From: Pseudomonas sp. Root71
GTDB taxonomy: Bacteria; Pseudomonadota; Gammaproteobacteria; Pseudomonadales; Pseudomonadaceae
NCBI RefSeq assembly: GCF_001429045.1
Contig: NZ_LMHY01000009.1
Span: 1 to 64,000, forward strand
Reading direction: 5' to 3'
DNA length: 64,000 bases
Shown: in pieces, positions 52,157-62,027 of the stretch
Layout of the letters: every line of letters starts with the position of its first letter
Position numbering within the stretch: the first letter of the stretch is position 1
The notes under the pieces: generated by a model
What the model was told of the DNA's origin: nothing
Databases searched by the model: none
The model's input: only the letters and a program-made list of their open reading frames with translations
Program-made: the position numbers and the translations under genes

Positions 52157-53533
52157 ATGCCCGACAATTCCCGTCCTGCCGTGCTCGAACTGATCGGCAA
52201 TACACCTCTGGTGCGCGTCAGCCGTTTCGATACCGGCCCCTGCACCCTGTTTCTCAAACTCGAATCCCAGAACCCCGGCGGCTCGATCAAGGACCGCATC
52301 GGTCTGGCCATGATCGATACCGCCGAACGCGATGGTCGCCTCAGGCCCGGCGGCACCATCGTCGAAGCCACCGCCGGCAACACTGGCCTGGGCCTGGCCC
52401 TGGTCGGTCGCGCCAAGGGCTACCGCGTGGTGCTGGTGGTGCCGGACAAGATGTCCACCGAGAAGGTCTTGCACCTCAAGGCCATGGGCGCCGAGGTGCA
52501 CATAACCCGCTCCGACGTCGGCAAGGGCCATCCCGAGTACTACCAGGACGTCGCTGCGCGGCTGGCGGCGGAAATTCCCGATGCGTTCTTCGCCGACCAG
52601 TTCAACAACCCGGCCAACCCGCTGGCCCACGAATGCAGCACCGCGCCGGAGATCTGGGCGCAAACCCAGCATGATGTGGACGCCATCGTCGTCGGCGTCG
52701 GTTCGGCCGGCACCCTCACCGGCCTGACCCGCTTCTTCAAACGGGTGCAGCCGGACCTGGAAATGGTCCTGGCCGACCCGGTGGGTTCGGTGATGGCTGA
52801 ATACAGCCGCGGCGGCACCCTCCCCACCCCCGGTTCCTGGGCGGTGGAAGGCATTGGCGAAGACTTCATTCCGTCGATTGCCGATCTGTCGAGCGTGCGC
52901 CACGCCTATTCGATCAGCGACGAAGAAAGCTTCGACCATGCCCGCCAACTGCTGCGTGCCGAAGGTATTCTCGGTGGCTCGTCGACCGGCACCTTGCTGG
53001 CGGCGGCGTTGCGTTACTGCCGCGAACAGACCCAGCCGAAACGGGTGGTGAGCTTCGTCTGCGACACCGGGACGCGTTACCTGTCGAAGGTCTACAACGA
53101 CCAGTGGATGAACGATCAGGGCCTGCTGCAACGCAAGCACTACGGCGACCTGCGCGACCTGATCGCGCGGCGCTTCGAGGATGGCCGGGTGATCAGCGTC
53201 GGCCCGGATGACACGCTACTGACGGCTTTTCAACGCATGCGCCTGGCGGATGTCTCGCAGCTACCAGTGCTGGTGAACGGCAAACAACTGGTCGGCGTGA
53301 TCGACGAATCCGACATCCTGCTGGGCGTGCACGAAGACGTTGCGCACTTTCGCAAGGCCGTCTCCAGCGCCATGACCGACAAACTGCAAACCCTGTCCCC
53401 CGATGCCACCCTGGCCGAGCTGGAAGCCGAGCTGGGCCGTGGGCTGGTGGCGATCATCCAGGACGCCTCGGGCTTCCACGGCCTGATTACCCGAACCGAC
53501 ATGCTCAACCATTTGCGGAGATCCCTGCCATGA
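52157..53533 (+). CDS. Cystathionine beta-synthase
   Basis: A 458-aa PLP enzyme plus C-terminal CBS pair. PLP lysine in GGSIKDRIGLAM, phosphate-binding EATAGNTGLGLALVG, and C-terminal GGSSTGTLLAAAL. The CBS domains (about 335-458) end in LITRTDMLNHLRR. It condenses serine and homocysteine to cystathionine. AAGGAG precedes the ATG. It overlaps the downstream gamma-lyase gene by 4 bp. Confidence 0.9.
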   Translation: MPDNSRPAVLELIGNTPLVRVSRFDTGPCTLFLKLESQNPGGSIKDRIGLAMIDTAERDGRLRPGGTIVEATAGNTGLGLALVGRAKGYRVVLVVPDKMSTEKVLHLKAMGAEVHITRSDVGKGHPEYYQDVAARLAAEIPDAFFADQFNNPANPLAHECSTAPEIWAQTQHDVDAIVVGVGSAGTLTGLTRFFKRVQPDLEMVLADPVGSVMAEYSRGGTLPTPGSWAVEGIGEDFIPSIADLSSVRHAYSISDEESFDHARQLLRAEGILGGSSTGTLLAAALRYCREQTQPKRVVSFVCDTGTRYLSKVYNDQWMNDQGLLQRKHYGDLRDLIARRFEDGRVISVGPDDTLLTAFQRMRLADVSQLPVLVNGKQLVGVIDESDILLGVHEDVAHFRKAVSSAMTDKLQTLSPDATLAELEAELGRGLVAIIQDASGFHGLITRTDMLNHLRRSLP

Positions 53534-54708
53534 GTCAACAGGACAAAAACACCCCGCCACAGGGCTTCGCCACCCGGGTGATCCACGCCGGGCAAGCGCC
53601 GGACCCATCCACCGGGGCGTTGATGCCGCCGATCTACGCCAACTCCACCTACCTGCAACAGAGCCCCGGGGTGCACAAAGGCCTGGACTACGGGCGTTCG
53701 CACAACCCGACGCGCTGGGCGCTGGAGCGCTGCGTGGCCGACCTCGAAGGCGGCACCCGGGGCTTTGCCTTCGCCTCGGGGCTGGCGACCATTTCCACGG
53801 TGCTCGAACTGCTCGACGCCGGCTCGCACATCGTCTCGGGCAACGACCTGTACGGCGGCACCTTCCGCCTGTTCGACAAGGTACGCCAGCGCAGCGCCGG
53901 GCACCGCTTCAGCTTCGTCGACCTGACCGACCTGGCGGCGTTCGAGGCCTCCCTGCAAGACGACACTCGCATGGTCATGGTCGAGACACCGAGCAATCCG
54001 CTGTTGCGCCTCACGGACCTGGCCGCCATCGCCCGCACCTGCCGCGCCCGCGGCATCATCTGCGTGGCCGACAACACCTTCGCCAGCCCGTGGATCCAGC
54101 GCCCGCTGGAACTGGGTTTCGACATCGTGCTGCACTCGACCACCAAGTACCTCAACGGTCACTCCGACGTGATCGGCGGCATCGCCGTGGTCGGGCAGAA
54201 CGCCGAACTGGCCGAACGCCTGGGCTTCCTGCAAAACGCCGTCGGCGCCATCGCCGGCCCCTTCGATGCCTTCCTCACCCTGCGCGGCGTGAAGACCCTG
54301 GCCCTGCGCATGGAACGGCATTGCAGCAACGCACTGGACCTGGCGCAGTGGCTGGAGCGCCAACCGCAAGTCTCACGGGTCTACTACCCCGGCCTGCCGT
54401 CGCACCCGCAGCACGAACTGGCCCAACGGCAAATGCGCGGTTTCGGCGGGATGATCTCCCTCGACCTCAACAGCGACCTGGCCGGCGCCAAACGCTTCCT
54501 TGAAAGCGTGCAGATCTTCGCCCTGGCCGAAAGCCTGGGCGGCGTGGAAAGCCTGATCGAACACCCGGCGATCATGACCCACGCCACCATCCCGCCCGAT
54601 ACCCGCGCAGAACTGGGGATTGGTGATGGGTTGGTGCGGTTGTCGGTGGGGGTCGAGGATGTGGAGGATTTGCGGGCGGATCTGGCACAGGCGTTGGCAA
54701 GGATGTAA
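53530..54708 (+). CDS. Cystathionine gamma-lyase / gamma-synthase family enzyme
   Basis: A 392-aa Cys/Met metabolism PLP enzyme. PLP lysine in [17 protein letters not shown], with [20 protein letters not shown] and a C-terminal [20 protein letters not shown]. Paired with CBS by ATGA overlap, it completes reverse transsulfuration from homocysteine to cysteine. Confidence 0.9.
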   Translation: MSQQDKNTPPQGFATRVIHAGQAPDPSTGALMPPIYANSTYLQQSPGVHKGLDYGRSHNPTRWALERCVADLEGGTRGFAFASGLATISTVLELLDAGSHIVSGNDLYGGTFRLFDKVRQRSAGHRFSFVDLTDLAAFEASLQDDTRMVMVETPSNPLLRLTDLAAIARTCRARGIICVADNTFASPWIQRPLELGFDIVLHSTTKYLNGHSDVIGGIAVVGQNAELAERLGFLQNAVGAIAGPFDAFLTLRGVKTLALRMERHCSNALDLAQWLERQPQVSRVYYPGLPSHPQHELAQRQMRGFGGMISLDLNSDLAGAKRFLESVQIFALAESLGGVESLIEHPAIMTHATIPPDTRAELGIGDGLVRLSVGVEDVEDLRADLAQALARM

Positions 54709-54735
54709 ATCACCGGAGTCGTGGGACACACAAAA

Positions 54736-54842
54736 CCTGTGGGAGCGAGCTTGCTCGCGATGGCGGTGGATCAGTCGGCAATGATGCAGACTGACGCTCC
54801 GCCATCGTCGGAACGCCGCCCGGAGCAAGATCGCCTACAGGG
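54736..54842. repeat. REP doublet with degenerate right arm
   Basis: CTGTGGGAGCGAGCTTGCTC on the left. The right arm reads GGAGCAAGATCGCCTACAGG, a degenerate REP after a GCCGCCC insertion. It lies between the convergent gamma-lyase and immunity genes. Confidence 0.8.
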
Positions 54843-55457
54843 TCAAGGATTCGTCCATGGTGTAGCCAGTGCCAGCGTGATGAGGTAGCGCTCTTCCGTG
54901 GGACGCTTTTTGTCCTTGAAACGATGAACCACCAGCATCACTTGATACTTGTCTTGCGCATGCCAATAGGAGGTGCCGCCCTTGTTCACATCGCGCAATT
55001 GGGCTCGCCATTGCGGCGTGTCGGCGAACGATGGGTAGTCCTTGAGCCGAATGGCTGTCCAGCCTGTGTTGCGCAGCTGGTCTTGCAAATCCAGTACGAC
55101 CTTGAGGGTGTCGTCGAGCAGTAGTGGCTCGATTTGTGGAGACATGCGGACGCTCCTCACCTTCTCGTCAGTAAAACTCACGGTAAAGAAGCGGGCCAAA
55201 GGGGTTACAAATCCGTATTGAGGATCTACGAAACGCAGGCGGGCATCAGACTTGGGAACGTTGAACCATGAGTGGCCCGGTATGGCGGGGCCAATGCTCG
55301 CGCTGGAGCGCTGGCGCATGGTCTCGTATGGCTCACCAATCACTAAGGCGATTTCTGGTTCATCCGACAGGGCTTGAATCGCCGCTGCTGTCAGGAGGGC
55401 CGCGACTGCCAGCATCAATAAGCAGCGGCACCAGCCCACACGATGCAGCAGGCTCAT
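54843..55457 (-). CDS. Putative T6SS immunity protein
   Basis: A 204-aa protein with an N-terminal hydrophobic helix (CLLMLAVAALLTAAAIQAL), predicting inner-membrane anchorage with a periplasmic domain. Its ATG overlaps the stop of the PAAR gene (ATGA). The position after a PAAR effector and the membrane anchor are what is expected of an immunity protein to a periplasm-acting toxin, although I do not recognise the family. Confidence 0.6.
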   Translation of the reverse strand: MSLLHRVGWCRCLLMLAVAALLTAAAIQALSDEPEIALVIGEPYETMRQRSSASIGPAIPGHSWFNVPKSDARLRFVDPQYGFVTPLARFFTVSFTDEKVRSVRMSPQIEPLLLDDTLKVVLDLQDQLRNTGWTAIRLKDYPSFADTPQWRAQLRDVNKGGTSYWHAQDKYQVMLVVHRFKDKKRPTEERYLITLALATPWTNP

Positions 55458-56917
55458 CGCACACCCCCACCCACGGCGATCTCCCGAATCGACTGCTCAA
55501 TCTGGTCGCGCTGGTCGCTTTGCAGCAGTTCGTCAAACTGCGCCGCGGCTTTAAGCACGAAGGCCATGCGCCGCTCGACGTCAGCCAGGTCGGCGAAGGG
55601 AAAGTTGCTAAAACCAACGGTGCGCCCGTCCTCGACGGGACGGCACTGACTGGCCAGGGTCAGTTCTATGGCCTGAGCAGCCCCGGAAGGAAGGTTGGTG
55701 ACGTAGGAGAAATGGTTACCGCGCAGCAACCATTTCAGTCCAGTGTCGTTGTACATCGCCGGTTGCAGGATATTGACCTGTTCGTGTTCGGCAAGAAGCG
55801 CGACACTTTCCGCGATATTGCCAGTATCAATCGCCTCGAAGGCCAGGAGGACTTCCTTGTGGTCAGTCCCGAACTTCAGCGCTTCCTGCCCGATCGGCCA
55901 CAGCACCGGATGCTCACCAGTGCCATAGATGTTCTTCCGTGAATCCAGACAAGCCTTCAGCGCCTGCAACCCCCGCTCCGCATAAAACACATGCAACGGA
56001 TACACATCCAGGAACAGCGTGGTATTGCCCATCGCCAGCATCTCGTGCACGAACCGGTACATCCGTTGCGCGAGGGGCAACGCACTGTCGACTCCCCAAT
56101 GGGTGAAGCCCCACACCGGGTTGTCGCGGTTGGCCTGTTCGTAGTCGCGCTGGCGCTGTTCAAATTCCCGTATTGTCGCGCGCTTTTCCCGCTCGCTGGG
56201 GCTGAGCAAACCCACCAGCCCTTGCCTGGCGCTGTCCCTCAACTGCTGCATCGTCTCTTCTTCAGTCTGCATCTTGTCGATCGACTCCGCCGCGTGCAGC
56301 AGGCCGCAGCCCACCTGCTTGGAGGCAAAGGCCGCAAGGCCGGCCCACTGGAAACGCGGGTCGTGGCGCCACAGCTGGGCGTAGGCGGCGTTGATCGCCT
56401 TGTTGCGCGCTTTCGGGTCGGTGATCAGCTGGCCGCCCGGCGCCACGACGTTTTCGACCCGTTGCTGGTAGCCGCGCCAGAGGCTCTCGCAGGCCGTTCC
56501 CGGCCGTTCGCTGAAGGTCGGCGTGGCAGTTTTCGCTGTCGAAGCCGACCCGGACCGGCGAGCCGTGACCGGATGGCCGGGGGCAGGAGCTGTCGCGGGT
56601 TGCGGGACGGCCATGGCGGCGGGGGGCGCTGAAGTCACCTTCGAGATATAACTGGTGATAAAAATCGAAGGCTCCAGCGTGGCTTTGCAGGGACAACTGC
56701 TAGCACTGTCCAATGAACCGGCCACGAGCCTGCCGTGACTGTCCATGAATGAAACGCCACCCACGATTTCGTAGGTTTCGTTGTCCTTGCCGCAGGACAC
56801 CCGGTCCCCTGCACGCGCATGGGCGAAGCCAAACATCGTGATGCGGGTATCGCCCTCAAGCACCTCGCCGCCGCAGCTGGTCTTGTCGCCCTTGCGAATG
56901 AAATATCCCTTTGCCAT
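55454..56917 (-). CDS. PAAR-domain protein, type VI secretion effector candidate
   Basis: A 487-aa protein. Residues 1-90 are a PAAR-type domain (MAKGYFIRKGDKTSCGGEVL, a GDRVSCGKDNETYEIVGGVS turn). A Pro/Ala-rich linker covers about residues 95-135. The C-terminal toxin region (140-487) resembles DUF2515 in its ARNKAINAAYAQLWRHDPRF and FQWAGLAAFASKQVGCG segments. AGGAG precedes the ATG at 56917. A PAAR tip carries its own C-terminal toxin to the target cell. No vgrG, chaperone or structural T6SS gene is near, so it is an orphan effector. Confidence 0.8.
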   Translation of the reverse strand: MAKGYFIRKGDKTSCGGEVLEGDTRITMFGFAHARAGDRVSCGKDNETYEIVGGVSFMDSHGRLVAGSLDSASSCPCKATLEPSIFITSYISKVTSAPPAAMAVPQPATAPAPGHPVTARRSGSASTAKTATPTFSERPGTACESLWRGYQQRVENVVAPGGQLITDPKARNKAINAAYAQLWRHDPRFQWAGLAAFASKQVGCGLLHAAESIDKMQTEEETMQQLRDSARQGLVGLLSPSEREKRATIREFEQRQRDYEQANRDNPVWGFTHWGVDSALPLAQRMYRFVHEMLAMGNTTLFLDVYPLHVFYAERGLQALKACLDSRKNIYGTGEHPVLWPIGQEALKFGTDHKEVLLAFEAIDTGNIAESVALLAEHEQVNILQPAMYNDTGLKWLLRGNHFSYVTNLPSGAAQAIELTLASQCRPVEDGRTVGFSNFPFADLADVERRMAFVLKAAAQFDELLQSDQRDQIEQSIREIAVGGGVR

Positions 56918-57189
56918 TGCCCTAACTCCTTTCTTTTCGCGACTTGGGCGGGCCGCTCCAGTGCGCCCGCCAGCAAGCAAATTGCGCCTGCTCACGAGTG
57001 AACGAGCAGGCATGGCAAAGTGCGGCGCACAGGGTTAACGCAGAGGAAATAAACTTAAATGGGACGTTTCCGAGATACGCGTAGGAAATGGAGAATCAAT
57101 CACCTTCTGCTACGGTCTTCTGGCGAAAAGCGGGTAGGAAACCGAATTTTCCCACCCCGCACGCATCATCGTTAACGTGCACCGTCGGA

Positions 57190-57225
57190 GCGCCGCCCGG
57201 AGCAAGCTCGCTCCTACAGGTTTTG
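57190..57225. repeat. Solitary REP-like element
   Basis: GCCGCCCGGAGCAAGCTCGC followed by TCCTACAGG, a single REP arm of the same type as the degenerate arm at 54805-54842. It is not paired. Confidence 0.6.
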
Positions 57226-57254
57226 CTGGTCTAGTACGCAAGAGTCCCTATAAT
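57223..57254 (+). promoter_or_regulatory. Candidate promoter of the PhnD-type operon
   Basis: A perfect -10 TATAAT at 57249-57254. The best -35 match is TTGCTG at 57223-57228, with a long 20-base spacer. The start of the binding-protein gene is 96 bp downstream. Confidence 0.5.
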
Positions 57255-57349
57255 CGCGGCGTTTTCGTCTACCCTCACGAAGCGTCGTGCAGCAATCAGC
57301 TTGTGCGGGGCGCATCGACATTTTTCCGCTATTGAACCGGAGAACTTCC

Positions 57350-58201
57350 ATGCTCAAACGTACCCTGGCATTGGCCGTCGGCCTGACCCTGTCCTTTTCC
57401 ACCCTGCTGGCACAGGCCGCCGACACCCTCAAGGTCAGCGCCATCCCCGACGAAGCCCCCACCGAATTGCAGCGCAAGTTCAAGCCCCTGGGCGAGTACC
57501 TGGAGAAGCAACTGGGCATGAAGGTCGAGTTCGTACCGGTGTCCGACTACCCGGCGGTGGTCGAGGCCCTGGCCACAGACCGTATTGACATGGCCTGGCT
57601 GGGCGGCTTCACCTTCGTGCAGGCGCGGCTGAAAACCGGCAATGCCATTCCATTGGTACAGCGTGAGCAGGACGCCCAGTTCACCAGCAAATTCATCACC
57701 GCCGACCCGGCCGTCAAGTCGCTGGCCGACCTCAAGGGCAAGTCGTTCGCCTTCGGTTCGGTCTCGTCGACGTCGGGCAGTTTGATGCCGCGCTATTTCA
57801 TGCTGCAGGACGGCATCAAGCCTGAAACTTACTTCAGCCGTGTCGGTTACTCCGGCGCCCACGACGCCACCGTCGCCTGGGTTCAGGCTGGCAAAGTGGA
57901 CGCCGGCGTGCTCAATGCCAGTGTCTGGGAAAAACTGGTCAAGGCCGGCAAGGTCGACACCGACAAGGTCAAGGTCTTCGCCACCACGCCGGCCTACTTC
58001 GACTACAACTGGACCGTGCGCGGCACCCTCGACCCGGCCCTCGCCGAGAAGATCAAGGTGGCCTTCCTCGCGCTCGACCCGGCAAAACCTGAAGACAAGG
58101 CCATTCTGGACCTGCAAGCCGCCAGCCGTTTCATCGAGACCAAGCCTGAGAACTACAAGGGCATCGAGGAAGCCGCGCGCGCTGCCGACCTGCTGAAATG
58201 A
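57350..58201 (+). CDS. Putative selenate/phosphonate ABC substrate-binding protein
   Basis: A 283-aa exported binding protein (signal peptide to LLAQA, about residue 23). PhnD family: [38 protein letters not shown] and [20 protein letters not shown]. Close relatives in Pseudomonas are annotated as selenate ABC transporter components, hence the name. The ligand is an oxyanion or phosphonate. GGAG precedes the ATG. Confidence 0.85.
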   Translation: MLKRTLALAVGLTLSFSTLLAQAADTLKVSAIPDEAPTELQRKFKPLGEYLEKQLGMKVEFVPVSDYPAVVEALATDRIDMAWLGGFTFVQARLKTGNAIPLVQREQDAQFTSKFITADPAVKSLADLKGKSFAFGSVSSTSGSLMPRYFMLQDGIKPETYFSRVGYSGAHDATVAWVQAGKVDAGVLNASVWEKLVKAGKVDTDKVKVFATTPAYFDYNWTVRGTLDPALAEKIKVAFLALDPAKPEDKAILDLQAASRFIETKPENYKGIEEAARAADLLK

Positions 58202-58995
58202 CCTTGCACCTGAACCGGGTCAGCCTGACTCACGGCAACGGCGTACGTGCGCTGCATGAGGTCGACCTGCACATCGCTGCCGGTGAGCAGGTCGCGATCA
58301 TCGGTCCGTCCGGCGCTGGCAAGTCGAGCCTGCTCAATGTGCTGGCCACCGCCCTGCGCCCGGACAACGGCGCGGTCGAGGTACTCGGCGAGCACGCCTG
58401 GCAGCTTGGGGCCCATCGGCGTCAGCAGCTGCGGGCGCGCATCGGCCTGGTGCACCAGGCGCCACCCCTGCCACCGCGGCAACGGGTGGTCACGGCGGTG
58501 CTGGCCGGAAAGCTGGGCCAGTGGGGCTTTGCCAAAAGCCTGCTGAGCCTGCTGCATCCGGTGGATGTTCCCGGAGCGCGGGCGGCACTGGCCAAACTGG
58601 ACCTGGGAGACAAGCTGTTCGCCCAGTGCCAGCAATTGTCCGGCGGCCAACTGCAGCGCGTGGGCATTGCCCGGGTGCTGTACCAGGCGCCCGAAGTGCT
58701 GCTGGCCGATGAGCCGGTGTCGGCGATGGACCCGGTGCTGGCCGGGCACACCTTGTCGATCCTCTGCCGCCACGCCCGGGAACACAAGGTGACCCTGGTC
58801 GCCAGCCTGCATGCGGTGGACCTGGCCCTGGCGCACTTTTCACGCATCATCGGTTTGCGCGAAGGCCAGGTCCTGTTCGACCTTCCCGCCAGCGACGTCG
58901 ACCACGATTTGCTCGACAAGCTCTACGCCAACGAACAATTGCTATCGCCGCCCGTTCCGGTGGCGCCCTTGAGCCTGCAGATTCCCCGATGCTGA
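58198..58995 (+). CDS. phnC: Phosphonate-type ABC transporter ATP-binding protein
   Basis: A 265-aa ATPase: Walker [13 protein letters not shown], signature [15 protein letters not shown], Walker [13 protein letters not shown]. It overlaps the binding-protein gene by 4 bp and the first permease gene by 7 bp. Confidence 0.9.
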   Translation: MTLHLNRVSLTHGNGVRALHEVDLHIAAGEQVAIIGPSGAGKSSLLNVLATALRPDNGAVEVLGEHAWQLGAHRRQQLRARIGLVHQAPPLPPRQRVVTAVLAGKLGQWGFAKSLLSLLHPVDVPGARAALAKLDLGDKLFAQCQQLSGGQLQRVGIARVLYQAPEVLLADEPVSAMDPVLAGHTLSILCRHAREHKVTLVASLHAVDLALAHFSRIIGLREGQVLFDLPASDVDHDLLDKLYANEQLLSPPVPVAPLSLQIPRC

Positions 58996-59816
58996 CGCGC
59001 GATACACGAGACCCGGCCACCCTGCCCCGCCTGCTGCTCAGTCTGTTGGCGCTTGCCCTGCTGTGGCCCGGTATTCATTTCAGCGAACTGGATCTGGGTG
59101 TGCTGCTCCAGGCCGACAGCCAGAGTGAGATGGGCCGGTTTGTCTCAGCCTTCTGGCCACCGGCCCATGACGAAGAGTTCCTCCAGCTACTGTGGCAAGC
59201 CACGCTGCAAACCCTGGCCATCGCCACCGCCGGCATGGCCCTGGCCTTGATGTTGGCCGTGCCCGCCAGCTTGTTGGCCAGCCGGGCGCTGTCGTTGTCC
59301 GCCGCCTCTCGCAGCGGTCGCCCGAGCGCCTTGGGCCGACTGTTGCGCTGGCCGGTGCGCGGGCTGCTGATCTTCCTGCGCAGCGTGCCGGAAATCGTCT
59401 GGGCCCTGCTGTTCGTGCGCGCCGTCGGCCTTGGCCCGACGGCCGGGGTGCTGGCGATTGCCATCACCTACAGCGGCATGCTGGGCAAGGTCTACGCGGA
59501 AATCTTCGAATCCGTCGACCAGCGTCCCGCCCACTCACTGCTGCAAGCCGGCAGCGGCCGGTTGGCGGCGTTCTGCTACGGCATCCTGCCCAATGTCGCG
59601 GCGGAGTTGCTGTCGTACACCGTATATCGCTGGGAGTGCGCGATCCGCGCCTCGGTGGTGATGGGCTTCGTCGGTGCCGGCGGGCTGGGCCAGCAGATCG
59701 ACCTGTCGTTGCGCATGTTCGCCGGCGGTGAAGTGGCGAGCATGTTGCTGACCTTTTTCGTCCTGGTGCTGTTCGCCGACCAAATCAGCCGCCTGTTGCG
59801 CTGGAGGTTCGCATGA
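58989..59816 (+). CDS. phnE: Phosphonate-type ABC permease 1
   Basis: A 275-aa permease with about six helices. Segments [38 protein letters not shown] and [17 protein letters not shown] are typical of PhnE. The next gene encodes a second permease, overlapping by 4 bp. Confidence 0.9.
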   Translation: MLTRDTRDPATLPRLLLSLLALALLWPGIHFSELDLGVLLQADSQSEMGRFVSAFWPPAHDEEFLQLLWQATLQTLAIATAGMALALMLAVPASLLASRALSLSAASRSGRPSALGRLLRWPVRGLLIFLRSVPEIVWALLFVRAVGLGPTAGVLAIAITYSGMLGKVYAEIFESVDQRPAHSLLQAGSGRLAAFCYGILPNVAAELLSYTVYRWECAIRASVVMGFVGAGGLGQQIDLSLRMFAGGEVASMLLTFFVLVLFADQISRLLRWRFA

Positions 59817-60580
59817 ATCGCCTGATCAACCTGCTGCTGATCCTGTGCATTGGCGCAGCGGTCGTCGCTTCATTCCGCTATCTGGGCATCGACCTCGGCG
59901 AACTGACGGGCAGCGGCAACCTGAAGCAGATGAGCGCCTACGTGCTGCGTTTTCTCAGCCCCGACCTGAGCGCCGGCCATCTGCAAGCCATCGGCCGTGG
60001 CGCCGTGGAAACCATGGCCATGTCGGCCCTCGGCACCCTGCTCGCGGCGGTATTCGGCCTGGTGCTGGCACTGCCGGCGGCCGGGCGTTTCGGCTGGCCG
60101 TTGCAGAGTGCGTCGCGCCTGGTGCTGAACGCCCTGCGCGCCATTCCCGAACTGGTGTGGGCCGCGCTGATGGTGCTCGCCGCCGGACTCGGCCCCAACG
60201 CCGGCACCCTGGCACTGGCCATGCACACCACCGGGGTGCTGGGCCGATTGTTCGCCGAAGCACTGGAAAACACCCCGCCGCAACCCGCCGAAGCCATCCG
60301 ATTGCAGGGCGGCAACGTCGTCTGGGCCTTCTGCTACGGCACCCTGCCCAACCTGTTTCCGCAGCTGTTGGCGTACATCCTGTACCGCTGGGAAAACAAC
60401 ATCCGCATGGCTAGCGTGCTCGGTTTTGTTGGTGCTGGGGGGTTGGGGCAGATGCTTTATGTCAGCCTCAGCCTGTTTCAGGAGGCTCAGGCCAGTACGG
60501 TGATTTTGGCGATGTTGGTGCTGGTGTTTGCGGTTGATGGGTTGAGTAGTTGGAGTCGGCAGCGGTGGGTTAAGGCTTGA
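59813..60580 (+). CDS. phnE: Phosphonate-type ABC permease 2
   Basis: A 255-aa permease paralogous to permease 1 ([37 protein letters not shown]). The two probably heterodimerise. Last gene of the operon. Confidence 0.9.
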   Translation: MNRLINLLLILCIGAAVVASFRYLGIDLGELTGSGNLKQMSAYVLRFLSPDLSAGHLQAIGRGAVETMAMSALGTLLAAVFGLVLALPAAGRFGWPLQSASRLVLNALRAIPELVWAALMVLAAGLGPNAGTLALAMHTTGVLGRLFAEALENTPPQPAEAIRLQGGNVVWAFCYGTLPNLFPQLLAYILYRWENNIRMASVLGFVGAGGLGQMLYVSLSLFQEAQASTVILAMLVLVFAVDGLSSWSRQRWVKA

Positions 60581-60665
60581 TGAGGGATTGGATGGATTTG
60601 GTCAGCTGATTGCATTCGAGCTGAGCGAGCATTTGGATGGAGTTGACTAGCGCGTTTTATGGGTA

Positions 60666-60699
60666 TGACCGGCAGAAAACGACCCAAAGCTGCCGGTCA
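60666..60699. repeat. Hairpin-forming dispersed repeat (type 2), copy 1
   Basis: TGACCGGCAG and CTGCCGGTCA are exact complements around a 14-base loop. The motif GGCAGAAAACGACCCAAAGC resembles the hairpin at 63082-63131. Confidence 0.75.
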
Positions 60700-60766
60700 G
60701 CAAAGGCTAAAATTGACCGATTGCCGCCCCTCATCGATCGTAACGAACCACTCCCCCTCATCTTCG

Positions 60767-61933
60767 TCACACCACTGCCGCTTCAATCGTTCTGGAACGC
60801 CAGGCATAAGCCAACACCATCAGCAGCCCCAGAGCAGCCATTGCCGCTCCGGCCAGGGAAATCGCCGGATAACCCAGACCGCCGTTGATCACCGCTCCGC
60901 CCAGTGCTGCGCCAATCGCGTTGCCAAAATTGAAGGCGCCAATGTTCACCGCAGAGGCAAGATTGGGCGCGTCCTTCGCTGCTTCCATGACGCGCATCTG
61001 TAGCGGCGGCACCAGGGCGAAGCTGGCGATACCCCATATCAGGATGGCAACGGCGGCCGGCAGCGGCCAACGCATCAGAACGGTAAACGCCAGCAAGACG
61101 AAAATCAGCACGCTCAGCGAAACGATCAGGGTGCGATCTATCGAGCGGTCGGCGGCCTTGCCGCCCCACATGTTGCCCAGCGTCAACCCCACACCGAACA
61201 GCACCAGCATGGCGGTGATGTAGGCGGTGGACGCATGGGTCTCGCTGCTGAGGATCGGCGCGATGTAGGTGAAGACGGTAAACATTGCGCTCGATCCGAC
61301 TACGGTCAGGGCCAACGCGCCCAGCACCGGACCACGCCCCAGTACCCGAATTTCGGCCATTACACCGACGCTTTTCGGCGTCTTCAGGTTAGGCAGGGCG
61401 AACCACAATGCGGCCATGGTCACCACGCCGAGGCCGGTAATTCCCCAGAAAGCGGTGCGCCAACCGAACAGTTCACCAAACCAGGCGGCCAGCGGCACAC
61501 CGCCGATGGTCGCCAGGGTCAGGCCCATGAACATCGCCGCAACCGCCCCGGCACGTTTCTGCGGGGCGACCACGCTGGCGGCGACGATGGAGCCAACGCC
61601 AAAAAATGCACCATGGTTCAGTGAGGTCACCACCCTGGCGACCATGAGGCTGTAGTAATCGGTGGCCAGGGCTGACATCAGATTACCCAGGGTGAAAATC
61701 GCCATGAGCCCGATCAGCAGATAGCGCCGGGGAATCCTGCCGGTGGTCAGGGTCATCAGCGGTGCGCCGAGCAATACGCCCAGCGCATAAGCACTGACCA
61801 GCAAACCGGCGGCGGGAATGGAAACGCCCAGATCCGCAGCGATACCCGGCAACATGCCCATGGGGGCGAATTCTGTTACGCCGATGCCAAAGGCACCGAT
61901 GGCGAGCGCGACAAGTGGTGGATTGATACGCAT
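60767..61933 (-). CDS. MFS transporter (AraJ/YdhP-like)
   Basis: A 388-aa twelve-helix MFS protein. It begins MRINPPLVALAIGAFGIGVT, then EFAPMGMLPGIAADLGVSIP, typical of the AraJ/YdhP sugar or drug efflux group. GGAGCC precedes the ATG. It is divergent from a LysR regulator, which likely controls it. Confidence 0.9.
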   Translation of the reverse strand: MRINPPLVALAIGAFGIGVTEFAPMGMLPGIAADLGVSIPAAGLLVSAYALGVLLGAPLMTLTTGRIPRRYLLIGLMAIFTLGNLMSALATDYYSLMVARVVTSLNHGAFFGVGSIVAASVVAPQKRAGAVAAMFMGLTLATIGGVPLAAWFGELFGWRTAFWGITGLGVVTMAALWFALPNLKTPKSVGVMAEIRVLGRGPVLGALALTVVGSSAMFTVFTYIAPILSSETHASTAYITAMLVLFGVGLTLGNMWGGKAADRSIDRTLIVSLSVLIFVLLAFTVLMRWPLPAAVAILIWGIASFALVPPLQMRVMEAAKDAPNLASAVNIGAFNFGNAIGAALGGAVINGGLGYPAISLAGAAMAALGLLMVLAYAWRSRTIEAAVV

Positions 61934-62027
61934 GGAAGGCTCCTTATCTATGCCGCTAATGCTACGATCCAGTCTTTTCAGGTGGTAGATAGCATTTTTG
62001 GCAATCACCTTTGCGCAGGAGGCACAA
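61934..62027. promoter_or_regulatory. Divergent MFS/LysR control region
   Basis: AATGCTA (61958-61964) and TAGCATT (61990-61996) are exact complements 25 bases apart, a candidate LysR operator between the two divergent genes. Confidence 0.4.
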
